Part shown: piece by piece, positions 42,233 to 47,546 of the stretch
How the letters are laid out: the number at the start of each line of letters is the position of its first letter
Position numbering within the stretch: position 1 is the first letter of the stretch
Assembly (NCBI GenBank): GCA_001917815.1
Contig: MNES01000005.1
Span: 1 to 47,546 of the forward strand
Origin: Chloroflexi bacterium 13_1_40CM_65_17
GTDB lineage: Bacteria; Chloroflexota; Dormibacteria; Dormibacterales; Dormibacteraceae
Length of the DNA stretch: 47,546 bases
Direction of reading: 5' to 3'
Program-made: the position numbers and the translations under genes
Notes under the pieces: model-generated
Told to the model about the DNA's origin: nothing
The model's database searches: none
Seen by the model: the letters and a program-made list of their open reading frames with translations, nothing else

Positions 42233-43194
42233 ATCGCCTCCGTGGTGAGGCGAACCGTCTGCCGCACGTAGAAGAAGGTGACCACGACCAGAATCGCAAC
42301 CATCACGACCGCAGCCGCCGACCCAAGGCCGTACTGGCTCACGCGAAACGATTCCTGGAAGGAATAGACGGAGATCAGGAAGTAGTCCTTGTTCGGCCGC
42401 TGGTTCAAGAGCACCCAGACCTGGTTGAAAACACCGAAGTCCCATATGGTGGAGAGGCTGAACAGGACGAGGAAGACCGGGCGAAGGATCGGGATAGTGA
42501 CCATGGCGAACACCTGCCACGGGCGCGCGCCGTCGATCTCGGCCGCCTCAACCAGCTCGCGCGGCACCTGGGTCAATCCGGCGTAGAGCATCAGCGCGAG
42601 GAAGGGAATCGCGCCCCAGACGACGATCACCGTGATCACGGCGAAGCCCTGGATCGGATTCTCGAACCAGTTGTGGTGGATGTAATTGCCCGCGCCGAGA
42701 TGCGTGAGCAGCCAGTTGATGACGCCGAACTCGTAGTCGAACATCCACTGCCACAGGTTTATCGCCGGGATCGAGGGCGTGGCCCACACCAGCACCAGGC
42801 CGGCGCTGAGCAGGACGCGGACGGGCCGGCTCACTCGCTCCAAAAGCAGGGCGATGCACGTGCCGAAGAACATCGAAAGGCCGACGTTGACGATCGTGAA
42901 GATCACCGAGACCTGGACCACGTATCGGAACTGCGGATCGATGCTGAAGGCCTGGAAGTTCTTCAGTCCGACGAACACGCCCTGGTGCTGTAAGAGCTCG
43001 CGCAAGCCGTAGTGCTGGGTCGACAGCCACAGCAGCGTTCCCAGCGGATAGCCCAGCACGCCGATGATGACGAGCAGAGCCGGCCCGATCAGCGCGTAAG
43101 GCAGAAGACGGCCGGCGAGCACGAGCCGCCAGGAGCCGGCCTCCATGTGTCGTCGGGAGACGACGCTCGCGCGTGCGTCCCCGGCCACTCCCAT
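42229..43194 (-). CDS. Carbohydrate ABC permease, MalF type (amino-sugar operon)
   Basis: A 321-residue permease with six membrane segments and the EAA loop EAAEIDGARPWQVFAMVTIPILRPVF. ATG 43194 has a GGGGG-type Shine-Dalgarno sequence and lies 30 bases after the binding protein stop. Works with the MalG-type protein encoded downstream. Confidence 0.88.
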   Translation of the reverse strand: MGVAGDARASVVSRRHMEAGSWRLVLAGRLLPYALIGPALLVIIGVLGYPLGTLLWLSTQHYGLRELLQHQGVFVGLKNFQAFSIDPQFRYVVQVSVIFTIVNVGLSMFFGTCIALLLERVSRPVRVLLSAGLVLVWATPSIPAINLWQWMFDYEFGVINWLLTHLGAGNYIHHNWFENPIQGFAVITVIVVWGAIPFLALMLYAGLTQVPRELVEAAEIDGARPWQVFAMVTIPILRPVFLVLFSLSTIWDFGVFNQVWVLLNQRPNKDYFLISVYSFQESFRVSQYGLGSAAAVVMVAILVVVTFFYVRQTVRLTTEAI

Positions 43195-43224
43195 CGAAGC
43201 CGACCCCCTTTGGTCCTTTTTGAT

Positions 43225-44499
43225 CTAGCTGTTGAGTATGTTCGTGATCTTGTCGTTGGCGGCCGAGGTGGCAGCCGGAATAGTCGACTTCCCGGTGAAG
43301 ATCGACACCAGCATGTCTTGCAGCACGTTAGCCGACTCGACGTTCGCCCAGTTGGGCGAGTTCGGCGTGAAGCGGCTGACCTTGGCGGCGGCGGCGAATT
43401 TCGCCGGCAGCCCGCTGCTCAGCGAGACCAGGGAGGTCGTGTTCGGGATCACCCCGCCCACGGTCACCATCTGGCTCTGGGCCTTGGTGCCGCCCAGCAG
43501 CCCGACCCATTCCTGGGCGAGCGCCTGCTGCTTGCTCTTGGCGGCGATGGCGAGGTCCGAACCGCCGAGGAAGACCGGAGCGGTCTGGCCGGCGTTGTGG
43601 CTCGGGATCGGGAACGCGTCAAGCTTGTCCTTGAGGGTCGGGTCGCCACTCTTCGGGTCGGTGATCACGCCGACCTCCCAACCATTGGCGACGATCATCG
43701 CGATGTGACCCTGGGCGAAAGCCTGGTCCTGCTTCAGCTCGTCGCCCGTCTTGTCGGCGCGCGAGAGGTTGGCCACGAGGTTGCGCAGCACAGTCAGTCC
43801 TTGCTGAGACTGCGCGCTGTTGATCGCTCCCTGCCACTTGGACCCTGACTGGGTGGCGATGTCGCCGCCGAAGTCCCACACGAATGGCGCCGCGGCGTAC
43901 CAGTATTTGCCCGGGAAGTAGAGCGCTGAGAAGTTGGGGTCGGAGCCGTACTTACCCATGAGCTTTTGGCCCACGGTTGCCAGCTCGTCAATGCTGGTCG
44001 GCGGCGTCGCGCCGACTGCGGCGAACATGTCAGTCCGATAGATGATCGCGCGGCTGCCCGCGTAGTACGGAATGCAGTACAGCTTGCCCTGGTAGGTGCA
44101 GGAGTCGGTCAGGGACTGCAGCCAGGTTCCAGAGTTCTGGAAGCCACCCTTCTTCGAGGAGATGTCCTGAAGGGCGCCGGCCGCGGCGTACTTTGCGACC
44201 AGCGTGTTGCCGAGCTCCATCACGTCCGGCGGCGTGCTGCCGGCGAACGCGGTGTCCAGCTTCGTGGTCACGTCGGACCACTGCTGAATCTCGACGTTGA
44301 CGGTGACGTTCGGATGCTTGGCCTTGAAATCGGCGTTGACGCCATCGACGACGCTCTGCGGCGCGCTCCCGTTCATGAGCCAGACCGTGAGCGTTCCGGA
44401 CTCGTTGCCGGTCGTGTTGCTGGAGGTCGTGCCTCCACAAGCCGTCGCGAGCAGCGCGAACGCGGCCGCGACGCTGAACAAGAGCTTCCGCGGGTTCAT
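43225..44499 (-). CDS. Sugar ABC substrate-binding lipoprotein (amino-sugar operon)
   Basis: A 424-residue family 1 binding protein. Lipoprotein signal MNPRKLLFSVAAAFALLATAC with the lipid cysteine at residue 21. The mature part begins GGTTSSNTTGNESGTLTVWLMNG and has VVDGVNADFKAKHPNVTVNVEIQQWSDV, as in GlcNAc/chitobiose and maltose binders. ATG 44499 is preceded by AGGGGG. It follows the GntR gene by 13 bases, so the regulator is co-transcribed. Confidence 0.88.
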   Translation of the reverse strand: MNPRKLLFSVAAAFALLATACGGTTSSNTTGNESGTLTVWLMNGSAPQSVVDGVNADFKAKHPNVTVNVEIQQWSDVTTKLDTAFAGSTPPDVMELGNTLVAKYAAAGALQDISSKKGGFQNSGTWLQSLTDSCTYQGKLYCIPYYAGSRAIIYRTDMFAAVGATPPTSIDELATVGQKLMGKYGSDPNFSALYFPGKYWYAAAPFVWDFGGDIATQSGSKWQGAINSAQSQQGLTVLRNLVANLSRADKTGDELKQDQAFAQGHIAMIVANGWEVGVITDPKSGDPTLKDKLDAFPIPSHNAGQTAPVFLGGSDLAIAAKSKQQALAQEWVGLLGGTKAQSQMVTVGGVIPNTTSLVSLSSGLPAKFAAAAKVSRFTPNSPNWANVESANVLQDMLVSIFTGKSTIPAATSAANDKITNILNS

Positions 44500-44512
44500 C
44501 TTGGTTTTCCCC

Positions 44513-45319
44513 CTAAGGCTTGAATGAGGCGCCTGCGCGCCCGGGCTGCTGTCGCCGTATTGCACCTTCGCCGGTGCGGTCTTGCCTTCGCGAGGCGCCG
44601 GCCACGCGCCCGTTTCGGCTCCGCTGCGGGGTCAGGTCGGCGACCAGGCGATAGCGGTCGCCGCGATAGATGGAGCGGACGAACTCGACGATCCGCCCTG
44701 ACTCGGCGTACGTCGTCCGCTCGAACAGGAAGGCCGGCGTGTGCAGGGGCACCCCCAGCACCTCCGATTCTTCCTCGTTGGTCACGGTGGGCTCGATGCT
44801 CTGGGTGCCGGACGCGATCACGATTCCGTACCGCTCGCCGAGCAGGTCGTAGAAGGAGCGGTTCTCGAGATCGGCCTTGGTCAGCCCGGGGACCAGGGCC
44901 TCCGGGATGTGCAGAACCTCCATCGCCATCGGTTGCGCGTCCGCCATGCGGAGCCGCTTCACCCGGACCAGGCGCTCCGAGGGAGAGACCTGGAGGCGGC
45001 GGGCCAGGCGGGCGCCGGCCGATGTGGTGGCGAGCTCGAGAGTGCGGCTGCCCGGAACCATCCCGCGCCGACGCATGTCCTCGCTGAAGGAGGTCAGTGT
45101 CAACGGCTGGGCGATTTTGGGCTCGGTCACGTAGGTGCCGCTGCCGTGACGGCGGTCAAGGTAGCCGTCACGGACGAGCTCGTCGAGGGCCGCGCGGATG
45201 GTCAGGCGGGACACCGCAAGGTCGTGGGTGAGCTGCCGCTCGGATGGGATGGCCTCACCCACCTCGAGCGACTCCATCAGGTCCAGCACCCTGTCGCGAG
45301 TGTCGTCCGTTTTCGTCAT
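44513..45319 (-). CDS. GntR/HutC-family regulator, DasR/NagR-like
   Basis: A 268-residue repressor. Residues 1-70 are the GntR winged helix (AIPSERQLTHDLAVSRLTIRAALDELVRDGYLDRRHGSGTYV), then a UTRA effector domain (ERLVRVKRLRMADAQPMAMEVLHIPEAL, IEPTVTNEEESEVLGVP, FLFERTTYAESGRIVEFVRSIYRGDRY). The last 35 residues are basic and rich in arginine, longer than usual. DasR and NagR use glucosamine or GlcNAc 6-phosphate as effectors, matching this operon. Operators of the TGGT-N4-ACCA type lie in front (45392-45405), so it is probably autoregulated. Confidence 0.88.
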   Translation of the reverse strand: MTKTDDTRDRVLDLMESLEVGEAIPSERQLTHDLAVSRLTIRAALDELVRDGYLDRRHGSGTYVTEPKIAQPLTLTSFSEDMRRRGMVPGSRTLELATTSAGARLARRLQVSPSERLVRVKRLRMADAQPMAMEVLHIPEALVPGLTKADLENRSFYDLLGERYGIVIASGTQSIEPTVTNEEESEVLGVPLHTPAFLFERTTYAESGRIVEFVRSIYRGDRYRLVADLTPQRSRNGRVAGASRRQDRTGEGAIRRQQPGRAGASFKP

Positions 45320-45334
45320 ACGAATTTTTTGACG

Positions 45335-45343
45335 AAGTGGTAT
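45335..45343 (-). promoter_or_regulatory. Half-site of the GntR operator
   Basis: ATACCACTT on the minus strand, identical to the right arm of the full operator at 45399-45407, lies 16 bases before the gntR ATG. As a lone half-site it may only weakly bind the regulator. Confidence 0.4.
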
Positions 45344-45370
45344 GGCCCTCTAGCGCTTCGCATCGGCGGA

Positions 45371-45405
45371 AGTAAAGCACAAACTGGCGAGGTGGTCAAT
45401 ACCAC
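45371..45405 (-). promoter_or_regulatory. Promoter and dre-like operator of the amino-sugar operon
   Basis: The minus strand has TTGACC (45394-45399), 17-base spacer, TTTACT (45371-45376). Over the -35 box lies the palindrome GTGGT-CAAT-ACCAC (45392-45405), which fits the DasR/NagR dre consensus (TGGT-N4-ACCA; 12 of 16 positions of the Streptomyces site). Bound regulator would block RNA polymerase. AGTGGTC at 45414-45420 and CAATACCAGTT at 45473-45483 are further partial copies. Confidence 0.6.
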
Positions 45406-45519
45406 TTTTTAGAAGTGGTCAGCAAGCGCGCGGAATTACCGGACCACACGTATTCAGGATGAGAAAGCTGGGCAATACCAGTTGGATATATGAGCGGAAA
45501 CCTGCCGGTTTCACCTTCC

Positions 45520-45662
45520 CGGGGTTGGGATGGGCGAAATATTGACGCCGCGCAATGCCCGGAGCCGCACTCGACGCTGGGGACGGCCGGAGTGAATCCG
45601 GCCTACCGGCCGGGAGCATCACGTGTGTTCTTTATGCGGTCAGCTTCTGCCCTCGAGCAAAG
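45520..45662 (+). other. Structured intergenic segment, riboswitch-like but unclassified
   Basis: No gene is supported between 45320 and 45780 (about 460 bases). Its middle part can fold into strong hairpins: GGCCGGA-GTGAA-TCCGGCC (45585-45603) and, in exclusion, CCGGCC-TACC-GGCCGG (45598-45613). The GGAGTGAATCC loop block, followed by CGGTCAGCTTCTGCCCTCG further on, recalls conserved parts of the ydaO (c-di-AMP) and cobalamin riboswitches, but key blocks of each class are missing. I cannot name it; the overlap of two hairpins suggests a switch. Confidence 0.3.
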
Positions 45663-45699
45663 TGGCCGGATGCGCGCCTGAAGAACTCTTAACACGTTC

Positions 45700-45729
45700 T
45701 TGACCTTTCCCAACACCGATCTTCATAAA
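45700..45729 (+). promoter_or_regulatory. Promoter of the small secreted protein gene
   Basis: TTGACC (45700-45705), 18-base spacer, CATAAA (45724-45729). Transcription would begin near 45736, giving a 5' leader of about 45 bases with a small hairpin TCAGCC-TCATACC-GGCTGA (45740-45758 region) and then the Shine-Dalgarno. An 11-bp inverted repeat (45703-45713 and 45761-45771) flanks the promoter. Confidence 0.5.
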
Positions 45730-45780
45730 TTTCAGTGATCAGCCTCATACCGGCTGAACATTGGGAAAGGTGGGATTGGG

Positions 45781-46008
45781 ATGAGACGGGTGGTTCTGGG
45801 TTTTGCCGTGTGCGCCGGCATGCTGGTCATGGGGGTCACGAACGCCAGCGCCGGCAGTTATTGCTCGCTTGATCCGACTCTGAAGGTCGGGCTGCCGGTC
45901 CACACGCACGTGACGGCTTCGTTGTCGCTGCTGGGGACCTCGGCGAACCTTTACGCCTACAACAGCAGCACGTCGACCACCTTCGGCGGCGGGATCGGCC
46001 TCCCCTAA
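45781..46008 (+). CDS. Small secreted protein
   Basis: A 75-residue protein with a signal peptide (MRRVVLGFAVCAGMLVMGVTNASAG) and a mature part of about 50 residues, SYCSLDPTLKVGLPVHTHVTASLSLLG then YAYNSSTSTTFGGGIGLP. One cysteine in the mature part, Ser/Thr/Gly-rich. ATG 45781 has a GGTGGG ribosome-binding site. I do not recognise the family. The HD-GYP gene begins 12 bases downstream, so the two are probably one transcript. Confidence 0.6.
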   Translation: MRRVVLGFAVCAGMLVMGVTNASAGSYCSLDPTLKVGLPVHTHVTASLSLLGTSANLYAYNSSTSTTFGGGIGLP

Positions 46009-46020
46009 GCGGCTCCCGCG

Positions 46021-47340
46021 ATGACGCCGCTGCTTCGGGCTTACCTGCTCGCTATGGCCTACCCGGCCGTCGTGGTCGCGGCCTGGCTCCTCAAGCTGCC
46101 GGGAGCCGCCGACGGACCGGGAGACCCGCTGCTCATGGGAGTCCTCGTCTTGCTGGGCGCTCTCGCCACCAATTTCCCGGTGGCGGTATCCCCGCGCTAC
46201 AAGGCCGACGCCGCTCCGGCCGTTTACATGGCCGCCGTCCTCCTCTTTTCGCCGGCGGCGGCGGTGGGGCTGATCGGTTTGAGCCGGCTCCTCGGGGAGG
46301 GTGTCCTTTGCCTTCGCCGCAACCCGGCCACCGGGTATCACCGCCGGCAGCCGGTGGACCTCGTCTTCAACACATCACAGCTGATGCTCGCGGGTGGGTT
46401 TTCAGCGCTTCTATATCGGGGCGTGGCTTTCGGCGCCGACCTGCCGGCCGCAATCCTGGCGGGAGCGGTGATGTACGCCGTCAGCACGGCCCTGGTCTTC
46501 ACGGCCGCCGGCCTCCACACCCGCCGGAACCCGGTTGAGATCTGGTCCGAGGTCGCCGCCGCCGATGGCAAGCAGGCCGCGGCGCTGTATGTCGCGGGCT
46601 ACCTCCTCGCGGTCCTCTCCGTGGGCCGGCCGTGGCTGGCGCTCGTGATGATGATCCCGATCGCTGCCATCCAGCTCGCGCTGACGCGGTCCCTTCAGCT
46701 GATGGAGCAGACGATAGCCGCGGTGGAGGCGATGGCGGACGTGGTCGATCGCCGCGACCCGTATACGTTCGAGCATTCGCAGAGCGTCGCCGACCACGCC
46801 GTACGCACGGCGCGCCAGTTGCGGCTGCCGGATAAGGAGGTGGAGCTGATCCGTCTCGCCGCTCGCGTCCACGATCTCGGAAAGATCGCCATCCCGGACG
46901 AGGTGCTGCACAAGCAGGGCCGCTTGACAGTGGCTGAGTTCGAGCTCATGAAGAAGCATCCGGAGACCGGCGCCGATATCCTTGCCAAGTTCCCGGAGTA
47001 TCGGCGTGGGCGCGAGCTCGTGCTCGCGCATCACGAAAGGATGGACGGGCTTGGTTATCCGCGCGGGCTCGCCGGCGCGGCGATCGCGCTGGGCGCGCGG
47101 ATCATCGCCGTTGCCGACTCGTGGGACGCGATGACATCGGACCGGCCCTATCGCAAGGCGCTCGATGCGGAGGTGGCTCTTGGTGAGCTGCTCCGAGGTC
47201 GGGGCACGCAATGGGATAGCGAGGTCGTCGACGCGTTCGCCGAAACGCTGGCCCCCGCCCTGCCCGCCGCGCGGCCGCGCTGGAGCGAAGTGCGCCCGCT
47301 GCTTCGCTCGTTAGGCGCCGCGGTGGGAGTGATCGGCTAG
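46021..47340 (+). CDS. Membrane HD-GYP (HDIG) phosphohydrolase
   Basis: A 439-residue protein. Residues 1-225 have about seven hydrophobic segments forming a membrane sensor domain. Residues 235-430 are an HD domain with HD-GYP features: FEHSQSVADHAVRTA, VHDLGKIAIPDEVLHK (His284-Asp285), KKHPETGADIL (His313), LAHHERMDGLGYPRGL (His337-His338 and the GYP element), and VADSWDAMTSDRPYRKA. Such proteins hydrolyse c-di-GMP (or related nucleotides), so it is a likely signalling phosphodiesterase at the membrane. It overlaps the convergent FAH-family gene by 30 bases. Confidence 0.88.
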   Translation: MTPLLRAYLLAMAYPAVVVAAWLLKLPGAADGPGDPLLMGVLVLLGALATNFPVAVSPRYKADAAPAVYMAAVLLFSPAAAVGLIGLSRLLGEGVLCLRRNPATGYHRRQPVDLVFNTSQLMLAGGFSALLYRGVAFGADLPAAILAGAVMYAVSTALVFTAAGLHTRRNPVEIWSEVAAADGKQAAALYVAGYLLAVLSVGRPWLALVMMIPIAAIQLALTRSLQLMEQTIAAVEAMADVVDRRDPYTFEHSQSVADHAVRTARQLRLPDKEVELIRLAARVHDLGKIAIPDEVLHKQGRLTVAEFELMKKHPETGADILAKFPEYRRGRELVLAHHERMDGLGYPRGLAGAAIALGARIIAVADSWDAMTSDRPYRKALDAEVALGELLRGRGTQWDSEVVDAFAETLAPALPAARPRWSEVRPLLRSLGAAVGVIG

Positions 47341-47546
47341 GGCATCAACCTTCGCCGCCACCATGCGGTTTCGAAGGAGGCCGATCCCTGAGACCTCGGT
47401 CTCCATCACATCGCCGGGATGTAGGAACTCGGGCGGAGTGCGAGTAAAGCCAACTCCATCCGGCGTACCGGTGGCGATCATTGCGCCCGGCAGCAGGGTC
47501 ATCCCTTTCGACGCCCACTCGATGATCGCGTCGACGGGATGGATCA
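47311..47546 (-). CDS. Fumarylacetoacetate hydrolase family protein, C-terminal fragment
   Basis: The gene enters from the right edge and ends at TAA 47311. The 78 visible residues include IIEWASKGMTLLPGAMIATGTPDGVGFTRTPPEF-like sequence (the conserved PG..IATGTP.GVG block), then FLHPGDVMETEVSGIGLLRNRMV, the typical end of FAH-fold enzymes acting on 2-hydroxyhepta-2,4-dienedioate, acylpyruvates or similar C-C bond substrates. The metal ligands lie outside the window. Confidence 0.82.
   Translation of the reverse strand, partial: IHPVDAIIEWASKGMTLLPGAMIATGTPDGVGFTRTPPEFLHPGDVMETEVSGIGLLRNRMVAAKVDALADHSHRGA

Noticed and set aside
42233-42520. Extension of the MalG-type permease into the MalF-type gene
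   Set aside because: It is a frame shadow; ATG 42232 overlaps the upstream stop and gives the normal permease start.
45520-45662. A clear cobalamin riboswitch
   Set aside because: GGGGACGG...GAATCCGGCC looks similar, but the CCCGCNACTG block and the 5' GGTGCC part are missing, so only an unclassified structured element is reported.
1-47546. CRISPR arrays, insertion sequences, prophage genes, tRNA or rRNA genes
   Set aside because: No repeat-spacer array, transposase, integrase or recognisable tRNA/rRNA sequence was noticed on either strand; the search was by eye only.

Overview
This window is a very GC-rich (by eye about two thirds G+C), densely packed bacterial chromosome segment. The gene content suggests a Terrabacteria lineage: an actinomycete-like relative such as Actinomycetota, Dormibacterota or a Chloroflexota class. 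Pointers are HemQ, a Cys-rich leader peptide of the actinobacterial type, a DasR-like GntR regulator, an MsiK-type shared ATPase, and many GTG/TTG starts. The exact phylum cannot be fixed from the sequence alone.

Layout. 1-5977: a Rieske oxygenase running off the left edge, a YtcJ-like amidohydrolase, an APC permease with a strong promoter, and a co-directional set of class III aminotransferase, small membrane protein and threonine-dehydratase-like enzyme. 5984-9341: gnd, an orphan lipoprotein for peptide uptake and a small secreted repeat protein. 9410-11514: a minus-strand operon of an OsmC peroxiredoxin, a sulfite-oxidase-like molybdoenzyme, an FNR-type reductase and a zinc-ribbon protein. 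12180-24964: one minus-strand superoperon, headed by a Cys-rich leader peptide, with sulfite reductase, APS reductase, an SsuBC-like ABC pair, an APS kinase-ATP sulfurylase fusion, siroheme synthase, HemC-HemD, HemB, HemQ, HemE, HemH and an unknown CCGGG protein. 25024-26496: a SelW-like Rdx protein, a DUF1059 protein, an unknown gene and a TrxC-like thioredoxin. 26539-35919: a beta-galactosidase/galactose locus (binding protein, two permeases and GH42 on minus; DeoR, GalT, MsiK ATPase and aldo/keto reductase on plus). 36044-45319: an amino-sugar and peptidoglycan recycling operon (GntR, binding protein, two permeases, NagZ, MurQ, NagA, NagB-II-like SIS, GlcNAc kinase). 45320-47546: a structured-looking intergenic region, a small secreted protein, a membrane HD-GYP protein and a partial FAH-family hydrolase.

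The most notable observation is two genes interrupted by in-frame UGA exactly where their families carry a redox cysteine: an OsmC peroxiredoxin (UGA at 11314-11316) and a SelW-like Rdx protein (UGA at 25258-25260). Each UGA is followed at the proper distance by a perfect 6-bp, 5-nt-loop hairpin with G at loop position 2, as expected for a bacterial SECIS. I read both as selenoproteins that ordinary gene callers would truncate. The second is the Cys-rich leader peptide (24875-24964) before the sulfur operon, which suggests cysteine-responsive control reaching as far as heme synthesis. The two sugar ABC systems both lack an ATPase and probably share the single MsiK-like ATPase at 33996-35054.
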